Of a stretch of 64,000 bases of DNA, positions 20,024-28,874 are shown in pieces. Each line of letters opens with the position of its first letter. The first letter of the stretch is position 1. Made by a program: the position numbers and the translations under genes. The stretch spans positions 1-64,000 of the forward strand of contig CAYXYB010000008.1 in NCBI GenBank assembly GCA_964469215.1. The letters run 5' to 3'. The notes beneath the pieces are model-generated. The model worked only from the letters and a program-made list of their open reading frames with translations, had not been told where the DNA came from and made no database searches. The DNA comes from SKPS01 sp964469215. Its GTDB lineage: Bacteria > Bacteroidota > Bacteroidia > Bacteroidales > SKPS01.

Positions 20024-20788
20024 TTATGTAATATAGCTAATCTCCTTGAACCCAAAATACCTTTCGCGGCTATTTACCTGTATTCTTAAAAGCCCGCTGC
20101 GGTCAGTACCCAGAATGATCCCGTTAAAAGTCTCTCCGGATGCTTTGAAAAGCATTTTCTCACCCAACCCGTACAAAACCCTGTCGTAAGCTTCACTTAA
20201 CGAATTCAGGCCGTTTTTAGCCATTTCCTTGTTTAATCTCCTTATGTGATTAACCAGCTTGGATAATATTTCTCTCTTTTCAACAGGGGTTGAAAACAGG
20301 ATTCTGAGAGAGGTAGCTTTGCCAATGCTTTCAGGAAAAGAAAACTCATTAACATTAAGCCCGATACCAACTACTGATGCAATAATGCTGTTGCCCATTA
20401 TCCTGTGTTCAATCAGCATGCCTGAAATCTTCTGCCCATCAATAAGAATATCGTTTGGCCATTTTATGGTGATCTTATAGTGGGAAGGTATGATTTTTTG
20501 CAAAAAAGTGAGGAGTGCAAGTGATATAAACCTCAGAATATCAAACTGAAATATTGGTTTTAGAGATGGTGGCTGTGCCAGCAGGCTCATCAGGATGTTG
20601 CTGCCCGGACTGCTGTGCCAGGTATTTTGTCCCTGACCTCTTCCGGCAATCTGAAAATCGGTTGTGTAATACAACCCTGTTACCAAGCTTTTATCCTCTG
20701 CAGAATCGAACAGCTTCCATATTTCATCATTGGTAGAATTACACTCTTTAGAGTGAAGATGCTCTTCTAAAATTGACCCAAGTACCAT
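20024..20788 (-). CDS. birA: Biotin--[acetyl-CoA-carboxylase] ligase
   Basis: 254 residues. It activates biotin to biotinyl-AMP and attaches it to carrier proteins. The biotin/AMP loop GRGQGQNTW is at about 50-58, KWPNDI at about 109-114, KISGMLIE shortly after, and GIGLNVN at about 142-148. There is no N-terminal winged-helix domain, so this is a catalytic-only (group I) ligase that should not repress transcription. It ends 8 bases from the convergent SRPBCC gene. Confidence 0.93.
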   Translation of the reverse strand: MVLGSILEEHLHSKECNSTNDEIWKLFDSAEDKSLVTGLYYTTDFQIAGRGQGQNTWHSSPGSNILMSLLAQPPSLKPIFQFDILRFISLALLTFLQKIIPSHYKITIKWPNDILIDGQKISGMLIEHRIMGNSIIASVVGIGLNVNEFSFPESIGKATSLRILFSTPVEKREILSKLVNHIRRLNKEMAKNGLNSLSEAYDRVLYGLGEKMLFKASGETFNGIILGTDRSGLLRIQVNSRERYFGFKEISYIT

Positions 20789-20972
20789 TTGTAAAAATTA
20801 CCTTATTGTTTCACAAATTTATTGATTTTGTTAATAAAAAGACGATAGACGGTAAGATTTTCAAAAAAATATTTCGGAGTATTTCACCTCGGATTGCTAT
20901 TGATGCAAATACGCACCTGTTGATTACAGAACTAAAAACACACGATTTTTAAAGGTACATCTTCTTGAGACT

Positions 20973-20989
20973 TAATTTTGTTAATTTTG
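20973..20989 (+). promoter_or_regulatory. Candidate -7 elements upstream of rsfS
   Basis: Two adjacent TAATTTTG octamers (20973-20980 and 20982-20989) both match TAnnTTTG, about 45 bases before the rsfS start. No well-spaced -33 TTG is seen, so only one may be used. Confidence 0.35.
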
Positions 20990-21031
20990 CAGTAGATATA
21001 AAAGTAACAGGTAATAACCCAAAGCAGAAAT

Positions 21032-21397
21032 ATGGACGGAAGAGAATTGACCTCTTATGAACTGGCGGAAATTATAGTGGAGGGGATGCAGGAAAAGAAG
21101 GCAATTGAAGTTGTGCAACTTGATATGAGTAAGATACCGAACCGAGTGGTCGATTTTTTTGTTATATGTCATGGAAGCTCTTCTACACAGGTTGAAGCAA
21201 TATCTGAATCTGTTGAAAGGTTAATGAAGGAGAAGGCAGGTGTTAAACCCCGAAGTGTAGAAGGCAAACAGGTGGGAGAGTGGGTTCTGCTTGATTATTT
21301 TGATGTCGTCGCTCACATTTTTCTTGCACCTGTACGGGGTTTTTATAAACTTGAAGCATTGTGGGCAGATGCAGACATGATTACATTTGAAAGGTAA
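21032..21397 (+). CDS. rsfS: Ribosome silencing factor
   Basis: A 121-residue RsfS/Iojap family protein. In this family it binds L14 on the 50S subunit and blocks 30S joining under starvation. Recognised by VDFFVICHGSSSTQVEAISESV, and by the C-terminal EGKQVGEWVLLDYFDVVAHIF block that is almost invariant. It leads the rsfS-ftsH-LUD-cdsA run, with only 12 bases to ftsH. Confidence 0.93.
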   Translation: MDGRELTSYELAEIIVEGMQEKKAIEVVQLDMSKIPNRVVDFFVICHGSSSTQVEAISESVERLMKEKAGVKPRSVEGKQVGEWVLLDYFDVVAHIFLAPVRGFYKLEALWADADMITFER

Positions 21398-21409
21398 CAG
21401 ATAGCAAAA

Positions 21410-23530
21410 ATGGCAGAAAGAGAAGAGCAAAAAAGGGAGGGGCGTGAAAGGAAGCCATCCGGCCTTCCGGGTGGTGGAGCACCTGGGAAAAAGAACAACA
21501 GGATATATTGGATATACGGTCTGATGGTGTTGGCTCTGCTTGCTGTGACATCGGTGCGGTGGGGTGGTGGACTGAAAGAGATTACATGGCTTGAATTTGA
21601 GCGTGAGATGCTTCTCAAGCATCATATCGAAAAGGTTGTTCTGGTTAACAATAAGTCGGTTGAGGTTTTTATCAGAAAGGAGCATCTTGATGACTCAGTT
21701 CATTCTGTAAAGAATGGTGTAAATGTACAGGGATTTAATGATGCGCCCAATCCCGGGCCCCATTATAAATTACCGATAGTTTCACCTGAACAGTTCGACA
21801 GAAGGTTTGAGGAGCTTCAGGCAAAACTAATAACTCAGGATACAATAGGCCTTTGGGATTCTCTTGTTGCCGGGGATTCGACAGCTTCCAGTGCACATTA
21901 TCTGAAAGAGGTGGAGCGTATCAGGGCTGAGGTGAACGTTCCTGTAATGGTAGAAGAGCGCAGGGAATGGGGTAAGGAGTTGAGTTGGCTTATCCCTCTG
22001 ATACTGATAGTAGCAGTATGGATAATTCTGATGCGGATGATGGGTAGGGGTGGGCCTGGAGGAGGGCAGATATTCAACATTGGCAAATCTAAAGCTCAGC
22101 TTTTCGACCGTGACACAATGGTTAAGGTAAATTTCAATGATGTCGCAGGGCTTGAAGAGGCTAAGGTTGAAATTATGGAGATAGTTGATTTCCTTAAGAA
22201 TCCACGAAAATACACGAATCTTGGAGGCAAAATTCCAAAGGGAGCATTGTTGGTTGGGCCTCCTGGAACAGGGAAAACTCTTTTGGCGAAAGCTGTGGCA
22301 GGTGAAGCACAGGTGCCTTTCTTTTCTATCTCGGGTTCCGATTTTGTAGAAATGTTTGTCGGGGTCGGAGCTTCACGTGTGCGCGACCTTTTCCGTCAGG
22401 CTAAAGAAAAATCACCCTGCATTATCTTTATTGATGAGATTGACGCTATTGGGCGCGCACGTGGTAAAAACGCAATTACCGGCGCCAACGACGAAAGAGA
22501 GAACACCCTCAATCAGCTGTTGACAGAGATGGATGGTTTTTCTACTAATTCAGGGGTTATCATACTTGCAGCCACAAACAGGGCCGATATTCTCGACAGG
22601 GCATTACTCAGGGCAGGCAGGTTCGATAGACAGATACATGTTGAACTTCCTGATCTGAACGAACGGAATGCGATTTTTCTGGTGCACATGAAGCCGCTTA
22701 AGGTGCATTCAGAAGTGTCTGTTGATTTCCTGGCTAAACAAACACCTGGATTTTCAGGCGCCGACATCGCTAATGTCTGTAATGAATCGGCATTGATTGC
22801 CGCCCGCCGCGGAAAAGACAAGATCGAAAAGCAGGATTTCCTTGATGCCATAGACAGAATAATTGGAGGGCTCGAGAAACGAAACAAGATAATCTCGGTT
22901 GCAGAAAAACGGGTTATTGCTTTCCACGAAGCAGGCCATGCTGCCGTAAGCTGGCTCGTAGAATATGCTCATCCACTTGTTAAGGTTACTATAATCCCCA
23001 GGGGGAAAGCCCTCGGTGCAGCATGGTACCTGCCCGAAGAGCGACAGATAACAACTTCGGAACAGATGTATGATGAAATTACTGCTGCCCTTGGAGGCCG
23101 TGCTGCCGAAGAGGTTATCTTCGGAAAAGTTTCAACAGGTGCCCTTAATGACCTTGAAAAAGTTACAAAACAGGCCTATGCAATGGTTGCCTATTTCGGA
23201 TTGAACAAGGAAATAGGAAACCTGTCGTATTACGACAGTACAGGCCAGCAGGAATACAGCTTCTCGAAACCATACAGCGAAAAAACCGCTGAAGTAATCG
23301 ACAGGGAAGTAAAAGACCTTGTTGAATCTGCATACGGAAGGGCAAGAGAAATTTTGACCCTGAACAAGGAAAAGCTTGAAAGTCTGGCAGAAGTGCTGCT
23401 TGATAAAGAGGTTATTTTCAGCGAAGACCTGGAACGGATATTTGGTAAAAGCCAATACCAGAAAGAACATGAAACAGACAACAGCAAAGGAGAAGATGCT
23501 GAAGAGCATCAGAACCGCACTGATGGATAA
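21410..23530 (+). CDS. ftsH: ATP-dependent zinc metalloprotease FtsH
   Basis: A 706-residue membrane-anchored AAA+ protease that degrades membrane and short-lived proteins. A charged cytoplasmic start is followed by TM1 (about 28-48), a periplasmic domain, and TM2 (about 191-210). The AAA domain has Walker A GPPGTGKT near 283, Walker B IIFIDEID, and the second region of homology ILAATNRADILDRALLRAGR. The zinc-protease motif HEAGH starts at residue 506. The C-terminus is acidic and polar. The next gene starts inside the last 62 bases of ftsH. Confidence 0.97.
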   Translation: MAEREEQKREGRERKPSGLPGGGAPGKKNNRIYWIYGLMVLALLAVTSVRWGGGLKEITWLEFEREMLLKHHIEKVVLVNNKSVEVFIRKEHLDDSVHSVKNGVNVQGFNDAPNPGPHYKLPIVSPEQFDRRFEELQAKLITQDTIGLWDSLVAGDSTASSAHYLKEVERIRAEVNVPVMVEERREWGKELSWLIPLILIVAVWIILMRMMGRGGPGGGQIFNIGKSKAQLFDRDTMVKVNFNDVAGLEEAKVEIMEIVDFLKNPRKYTNLGGKIPKGALLVGPPGTGKTLLAKAVAGEAQVPFFSISGSDFVEMFVGVGASRVRDLFRQAKEKSPCIIFIDEIDAIGRARGKNAITGANDERENTLNQLLTEMDGFSTNSGVIILAATNRADILDRALLRAGRFDRQIHVELPDLNERNAIFLVHMKPLKVHSEVSVDFLAKQTPGFSGADIANVCNESALIAARRGKDKIEKQDFLDAIDRIIGGLEKRNKIISVAEKRVIAFHEAGHAAVSWLVEYAHPLVKVTIIPRGKALGAAWYLPEERQITTSEQMYDEITAALGGRAAEEVIFGKVSTGALNDLEKVTKQAYAMVAYFGLNKEIGNLSYYDSTGQQEYSFSKPYSEKTAEVIDREVKDLVESAYGRAREILTLNKEKLESLAEVLLDKEVIFSEDLERIFGKSQYQKEHETDNSKGEDAEEHQNRTDG

Positions 23531-24128
23531 GGGTGAAAACCCGTATTTCTATGTTAACCCTGATGAGGACATCTATGCTCCTGTCGACAGTGTCAGCGAA
23601 GTGGCATTTGCTGAAGCTCTGACCGCTGTTGGGGGTAGTTTTATTTACTGTGAAGATGAAAGGGATATGCTTATCAAGCTGCTTGGACTAATGCAACAAC
23701 GGCAATGGAATCAGATCTACACACCAAATGCCTCACTCTCAGAGCTTCTCGGGCTTGCTTCAATAAAGGTTGCGAGTCAGCCCGGAGAGATTCAGGCAAT
23801 GCAGATTGGCATTACTGTATGTGAAGCGCTGATTGCTCGTCTGGGAAGTGTTCTGGTATCATCTGCCGTGTGCGACGGAAGACGTATGTTTATTTATCCC
23901 GAAGTACACATGGTATTGGCTTATGCCTCACAGGTCGTTCCCGATATTAAAGATGCATTTCAACTGATAACTGCCAGGTATGGAGAGAAAATACCCTCAA
24001 TGCTTACCTTCGTAACAGGACCCAGCAGAACAGCCGATATTGAAAAAACCCTGGTTATGGGTGCCCATGGCCCAAAAGAATTGATCGTGTTTATGATCGA
24101 CGATAATAATTTCCCGGAACCCTCCTAA
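23469..24128 (+). CDS. LUD domain protein (LutC/YkgG-like)
   Basis: 219 residues from ATG 23469, overlapping the 3' end of ftsH by 62 bases; a second in-frame ATG at 23496 still overlaps. The LUD fold is suggested by the NPDEDIYAPVD start, the GITVCEALIARLGSVLVSS segment and the closing VTGPSRTADIEKTLVMGAHGP block, which matches the LutC-type ending. In lactate-utilisation operons LutC works with LutA and LutB, but here it sits among housekeeping genes. This placement after ftsH recurs in Bacteroidales, and its function there is unproven. Confidence 0.85.
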   Translation: MKQTTAKEKMLKSIRTALMDKGENPYFYVNPDEDIYAPVDSVSEVAFAEALTAVGGSFIYCEDERDMLIKLLGLMQQRQWNQIYTPNASLSELLGLASIKVASQPGEIQAMQIGITVCEALIARLGSVLVSSAVCDGRRMFIYPEVHMVLAYASQVVPDIKDAFQLITARYGEKIPSMLTFVTGPSRTADIEKTLVMGAHGPKELIVFMIDDNNFPEPS

Positions 24129-24138
24129 TAAATAACCT

Positions 24139-24828
24139 TTGAGGAGCATTATTATACGCACGTTGAGCGGCGCCGTTTTTGTCGCCTCTCTGATCATTCC
24201 TTTGATCTTTAAAACTTCAGTATATCATTGGATTGTTGCTCTGTATGCAGTTCTTGTTATCATTGAATACATCAGGCTTTTTCGCACAATATCTTCAGGC
24301 TCCGGCATGTCGGAGTCGCAGATTTATTTGCTGATGATCACCACATCAATTGTGTGGATTATAATCCCATTCCTGGTAATGGCATTTCTACCTGTCCTTT
24401 CAGATGGCAGAATGGCAGGTGCTGACGGAGTAATGCTCACCCTTTCGATGTTTATCCTGGTATGGGCTCATGATACTTTTGCCTATCTCACCGGATTGGC
24501 AATAGGAAAGCGAAAACTTGTTCCTTCTATATCACCGGCAAAAACAATAGAAGGTGCAATAGGGGGGGTGGTGTTTACCTTTATATTCTCAATACTGATA
24601 AATCAGATATTAATTACCGGTACACCACTAATCTTCTGGTTGGGAGGATCAGTTGTGATAGTTCTGTTCTCTAACCTTGGAGATCTGGCAGAATCGAAGC
24701 TAAAGCGCCTGGCTGAAGTGAAGGATTCCGGGAGGGGAATGCCCGGCCATGGTGGTTTCTTCGATCGTTTCGATGCGCTTATTGCCACTGCACCTGCATG
24801 GCTTGTCTGGGTGCTGATTATGACTTGA
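24139..24828 (+). CDS. cdsA: Phosphatidate cytidylyltransferase
   Basis: An integral membrane enzyme making CDP-diacylglycerol from phosphatidate and CTP. The family signature is complete: SKLKRLAEVKDSG followed by MPGHGGFFDRFD (about residues 187-213). Several hydrophobic segments span the rest. At 229 residues it is shorter than the usual 260-290. The start is uncertain: a TTG at 24139 is the best in-frame codon 10 bases after the LUD stop, and no ATG precedes the RTLSGAVF segment. It overlaps the convergent rsmD by 11 bases. Confidence 0.9.
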   Translation: MRSIIIRTLSGAVFVASLIIPLIFKTSVYHWIVALYAVLVIIEYIRLFRTISSGSGMSESQIYLLMITTSIVWIIIPFLVMAFLPVLSDGRMAGADGVMLTLSMFILVWAHDTFAYLTGLAIGKRKLVPSISPAKTIEGAIGGVVFTFIFSILINQILITGTPLIFWLGGSVVIVLFSNLGDLAESKLKRLAEVKDSGRGMPGHGGFFDRFDALIATAPAWLVWVLIMT

Positions 24829-25351
24829 AAAAAGTAAAATGCACCTTTCCGTAATTCCTGACTTCAGAAAAACATTTGTGGCCGGAAAAGTCAACACCCG
24901 GTCCGTGTTCAATGATTATGATGCCATCACCTGAAGGTACTGCTGAAGATAAAATAATGTCAGGTAGCTCCACCATACAAGGCATGTCGTAAGGCGGGTC
25001 TGCAAAAATTATATCTGCTTTGTCGCCGGTTTGTTTCAGAAACCGGAAAACATCATCATGAATGACCATAATGTTATTAAGCCCAAGGGTTTTAATCGTA
25101 TCCCTGATAAATCTCACACAGGCACCATTCTTTTCAATGGCAGTAACCCGCAATGCACCTCGACTGCAAAACTCATAGGAAACAAAACCGGTTCCGCTGA
25201 AAAGGTCTATAACTGCGGATGATTCCAGATCAGCTCTGGTTCTTAACAGATTAAACAATGCCTCCCTGGCCATATCGGTTGTCGGGCGTACCGGTAAAGA
25301 TATTGGAGGGGTTATCCGCCTGCTTCCATACAAACCACCAATTATTCTCAA
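24818..25351 (-). CDS. rsmD: 16S rRNA (guanine(966)-N(2))-methyltransferase
   Basis: A 177-residue SAM-dependent methyltransferase. MRIIGG at the start, RPTTDMAREALFN, the SAM motif DLFSGTG and the catalytic DPPY are all present. The start codon is TTG, overlapping the TGA stop of the upstream DUF3822 gene as TTGA, which implies translational coupling. The 3' end overlaps cdsA on the other strand. Confidence 0.93.
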   Translation of the reverse strand: MRIIGGLYGSRRITPPISLPVRPTTDMAREALFNLLRTRADLESSAVIDLFSGTGFVSYEFCSRGALRVTAIEKNGACVRFIRDTIKTLGLNNIMVIHDDVFRFLKQTGDKADIIFADPPYDMPCMVELPDIILSSAVPSGDGIIIIEHGPGVDFSGHKCFSEVRNYGKVHFTFFKS

Positions 25352-26229
25352 CTGATAATTGTCGTTAGTTCAAGAAATTTGTGCTGATCGGCTTCCGGAA
25401 TAATATCGCAATTGATGTTTACTGATTTGGAAATAGAAACATTGGGACAGAAGGCCATCAAACCTGTAATGGTAGCATCGTCAGCATCTACATGGCCTGC
25501 AATAAATACAGGCAACTCCGATAATGGAATTTCAAGGGTGTTAGCTATTGCGACCAGATAGTAAACAAATTCCTCGGGCGATTTATAACCGAAGCTGTTA
25601 AAATAGGATGTTTTCTTCTGCTTGATAACATGGACGAAGAAATCATGATTTTCCAGATATACAGAACATAATGCATTGCTGTTTTTGTTCAGTCTCTGAT
25701 GATCGTTTTCAATCATAACTGAACCTAGGTGAATCATTTTGTAGTTGTTTGGAAGTTTCTTCGCAAGATCAAATGTAGGTTTGTTCAACCCAAACAGCAG
25801 TGTGGCACCTATTTTTTCAACCGGTGAAAGCATAACAGTTTCATCCTTTAGTGGGTCAAAGCACAGGCCGAATGCTCCTGTGGCTTCACTGGTATCATTT
25901 ACCACTCCGGGAAACAGGATCGCTCTAGTTCCGGAAAACAGAATACTTCCCGGAGTACCAGCCGTTAATATTGTCGATAATAGATGTAAGTCACTTTGCG
26001 ATATAATTTCTGGTTCCTTGTTGCTCTCTGTCTCATATCTGGTTAATGCTGCAAAAACAATCCTCTTGTTTTTTTTGTCAGCCACAACTAATGTTAATCC
26101 GTTGTGATCGAGCCGAATAATTGTATGATGGATAGCAGGATCCGCAACTTTAAAACAGGGATCAAGAAACAGTTTTCCGCTAAAATCTGAAAGATTCATT
26201 TGTAATTGGGTTCTATTCCCAGTTTCCAT
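25348..26229 (-). CDS. DUF3822 family protein
   Basis: A 293-residue conserved Bacteroidota protein next to rsmD, an arrangement common in the phylum. DUF3822 members are thought to have an actin/hexokinase-like duplicated fold; the order here (LVVADKKNKRIVFAAL, then FFVHVIKQKKTSYFNSF, then the closing segment) fits this. ATG 26229 is preferred because the longer ORF would lie further inside the upstream gene; it still overlaps that gene by 17 bases. Function unknown. Confidence 0.8.
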   Translation of the reverse strand: METGNRTQLQMNLSDFSGKLFLDPCFKVADPAIHHTIIRLDHNGLTLVVADKKNKRIVFAALTRYETESNKEPEIISQSDLHLLSTILTAGTPGSILFSGTRAILFPGVVNDTSEATGAFGLCFDPLKDETVMLSPVEKIGATLLFGLNKPTFDLAKKLPNNYKMIHLGSVMIENDHQRLNKNSNALCSVYLENHDFFVHVIKQKKTSYFNSFGYKSPEEFVYYLVAIANTLEIPLSELPVFIAGHVDADDATITGLMAFCPNVSISKSVNINCDIIPEADQHKFLELTTIIS

Positions 26230-27010
26230 CCTTGATAGGCTCACTGAGTGAACCAACCTGAAGAGAGATTACTTTCTCCTGATCGATGTATTGTTTTTTC
26301 AAACCCTGCAAATAGATATTCTTGTCTGCAACAACTTCAAAAACGGGAACTATAACATTTCCACGGTCTATGACATCGGCTTGCATGGTGAATTTCTCCC
26401 TTGGATTTGAGAATGGAACATAAGGTAGATTTTCAGGCTTAAAGTCGATTAAATTCTTGAAAACAGAATCCTTAACATTTATATAACCTGTATCAATTAT
26501 GATGTATCCACGTTTTATCAACTCACGCTCCGAAAGCGAATCCCTTAGCAGTGTAGGAGTATTGTTGATTTTTTTAAGCAGTAACAGTTTGCCATTATTG
26601 ATAAAATCGATAAGGGTATCGAAGTCGCTGGTATACCTTTTATTAACACTTTTAAAAGCTTCCTGGGCATCCCGGATATGTATGAGCCGCTCTTTAACAA
26701 CCTCTGCTCTTCGACTGTATTCAGTCTCGAATTTTATCGGATCGTTGATGGAATTGAACCCGAACCAGAACATTACCAGAATGGCTGGAATAAAGAGCAC
26801 CATTGCAATGCTGTATAGTTTCGCAGGAAGAGCCTCATAGTTTATCATAATAAGTAGCGTTAACGCTCCAACAATTAATAAACCAACCCCGCCAAGGATG
26901 AAAAATATACTCTGCTCTTTTAAAATACCAAAAAAGATCACTGCCAGTCCAATGATCAGCAATGCTAAAGGGAAAACAATCCGAAACAGTAAAAGCTTTA
27001 AATTATCCAT
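26213..27010 (-). CDS. Conserved membrane protein of unknown function
   Basis: 265 residues from ATG 27010. Three hydrophobic segments lie in the first 100 residues (about 7-27, 33-52 and 65-85), followed by a soluble region of about 160 residues with a helix reading KERLIHIRDAQEAFKSVNKRY and DFDTLIDFI. Helix plus short polar domain is reminiscent of pilin-like extracytoplasmic domains, but there is no prepilin cleavage motif. It is the first gene of the minus-strand run ending in rsmD. I do not recognise a named family. Confidence 0.7.
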   Translation of the reverse strand: MDNLKLLLFRIVFPLALLIIGLAVIFFGILKEQSIFFILGGVGLLIVGALTLLIMINYEALPAKLYSIAMVLFIPAILVMFWFGFNSINDPIKFETEYSRRAEVVKERLIHIRDAQEAFKSVNKRYTSDFDTLIDFINNGKLLLLKKINNTPTLLRDSLSERELIKRGYIIIDTGYINVKDSVFKNLIDFKPENLPYVPFSNPREKFTMQADVIDRGNVIVPVFEVVADKNIYLQGLKKQYIDQEKVISLQVGSLSEPIKDGNWE

Positions 27011-27203
27011 GATTGTTAAGTTGTTAGGATGTTTTGTTGTCTTCAATAATTAAAACTGCTGCAAAAATATAAAAATTATCAGCAGTCAGGTTAATTTTTC
27101 ATTGTGTATTAAACAGTTCAATAATTGATTTTTGTAAAGGGTGGAATATTTGTCAACGATTTTTTGTTAGCTATTCGATTTGACACGTGGCATTGATATA
27201 TCT

Positions 27204-27656
27204 TTATGAAAGTTGTTTGTATTCAGGAATATAATCTATATGTGAAATGCTTTGATTATTGTGGTCTATAAGGGCAGCATAATGGGTGATTCCATTCGTA
27301 ATGAGTAGCCACGGCACTTTAAATGCCAGATTGTATCTTGCAACCTGTTCAAATACGGCATTTGTCAGGGGGATATCTGGAGCTTTGCATTCAATTAAAA
27401 GAGCAGGCAACATTTTACTGTTGTAAATGAGTATATCTGCCCGTTTCGAAAGATTGTTTATACACAGGCTTTTTTCTATGCACATATGTGAAAAAGGATA
27501 GTTCAGGGCTCTATTCAGATGAATTATTACATGTTGCCTGACCCATTCTTCGGGAGTTAGCATCACATACTTTTTTCTTACCGGATCAAGTATAAAGGTT
27601 TTACCTTTGTCGTGCTTTAAGGTAAACGGGTAGTTTGGAAAACTCAGATCTTGCAT
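27204..27656 (-). CDS. Stand-alone HsdR N-terminal-like (PD-(D/E)XK) protein
   Basis: A 150-residue protein matching the type I restriction R subunit N-terminal domain family. The nuclease core is intact: RADILIYN provides the aspartate and LLIECKAP the E-x-K pair, followed by a YNLAFKVPWLLITNG strand. No helicase domain and no hsdM or hsdS nearby, so this is not a restriction system. Small proteins of this type are widespread in Bacteroidota next to holA; a role in DNA repair is possible but unproven. Confidence 0.8.
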   Translation of the reverse strand: MQDLSFPNYPFTLKHDKGKTFILDPVRKKYVMLTPEEWVRQHVIIHLNRALNYPFSHMCIEKSLCINNLSKRADILIYNSKMLPALLIECKAPDIPLTNAVFEQVARYNLAFKVPWLLITNGITHYAALIDHNNQSISHIDYIPEYKQLS

Positions 27657-27759
27657 TATATTTATTTAAAACTATCCTGCCTCATTGGTGGATTATCAGG
27701 TTACAACGAATGGTTTTTTACCTTATTGCAAAAATAGTATGTATGATCATTTTTAAGGC

Positions 27760-28758
27760 ATGGTATATCAGAAAATAATACAGCAGATAAGAAACAGGAT
27801 GTTCCACCCGGTTTATCTGCTGTTTGGTGAGGAGCCATATTATATCGACCTGATATCAGATACAATTGAGGAGGAGGTGCTTCAGGAGACCGAGAAAGAG
27901 TTCAACCAGACTGTTGTTTACGGTTCAGATATCGACGTAAAGCAGCTTCTCGGGATTGTGAAGAGGTACCCGATGATGGCCTCGCATATGGTTGTTATCG
28001 TCAGGGAAGCCCAGTTGATAAAAAATTTGGATGAACTTCAATCCTATCTGGACAACCCACTGAAGAGTACAATATTGGTGTTGTGCTATAAATACAAAAA
28101 ACCCGACAAGCGGAAAGCTTTTTATAAGGCGGCTCAGAAATCCGGCGTTGTCTTTGAATCAGAGAAGCTCAAAGATTCCGCAGTACCGCTTTGGATAACC
28201 TCTTATGTGAGAAATAGCGGGTACCTGATAAGTGAGAAAAATGCTGTAATGATAGCTGAGCACCTGGGCAATGACCTGAGCAGAATAATTAATGAACTTG
28301 GCAAGGTCTTTATTTCTCTTTCGCCCGGTTTACAGGTTACTGCTGAACTGATAGAGGAAAACATTGGTATAAGTAAAGATTATAACTTTTTTGAGTTGCA
28401 GAAAGCTATCGGATCCAGGGATATTGTGAAGGCGAACAGGATAGCTCTTTATTTCGGCAATAATCCGAAGGAACACCCGATGCCTATGTTAATAGCTATG
28501 TTTTACGGATATTTCTCAAGATTGCTGAAGCTGCACTTCGCAGGCACAACAAACCGTAACCTGATGGCCGAAAAGGCAGGTATTTCATTATATTTTCTGG
28601 AAGAATACCGACAGGCAGCCAGGAATTATTCTCCGCAGAAGCTTATGAGGATCATTGAGTATATCAGAATTTATGATATGAAGTCAAAAGGGTTTGAAAA
28701 CACAAGCACTGATCATTCAGAACTTCTGAAAGAGTTGCTTTTCAAAATACTTCACTGA
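27760..28758 (+). CDS. holA: DNA polymerase III subunit delta
   Basis: 332 residues. The delta subunit of the clamp loader opens the sliding clamp. The N-terminal HPVYLLFGEEPYYIDLISDTIEEE block is characteristic, as are the VVIVREAQLI and later LGNDLSRIINELGKV segments. The C-terminal third is the collar domain. Length matches the family. It diverges from the HsdR-N-like gene with about 100 bases between them. Confidence 0.9.
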   Translation: MVYQKIIQQIRNRMFHPVYLLFGEEPYYIDLISDTIEEEVLQETEKEFNQTVVYGSDIDVKQLLGIVKRYPMMASHMVVIVREAQLIKNLDELQSYLDNPLKSTILVLCYKYKKPDKRKAFYKAAQKSGVVFESEKLKDSAVPLWITSYVRNSGYLISEKNAVMIAEHLGNDLSRIINELGKVFISLSPGLQVTAELIEENIGISKDYNFFELQKAIGSRDIVKANRIALYFGNNPKEHPMPMLIAMFYGYFSRLLKLHFAGTTNRNLMAEKAGISLYFLEEYRQAARNYSPQKLMRIIEYIRIYDMKSKGFENTSTDHSELLKELLFKILH

Positions 28759-28874
28759 CCGGAAACCTGATGGAATTAACCGTTACCTTCCGGAGCATAA
28801 CAAAATTGGTATACCACTGAATGATTTTATTTAACTTTACGCACTTTTTTGCTGAATAAAAGAAAACAGATACA

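Noticed and set aside
27204..27656. Fragment of a type I restriction system
   Set aside because: The protein is complete at both ends, lacks helicase motifs and has no hsdM/hsdS nearby; it fits a stand-alone family.
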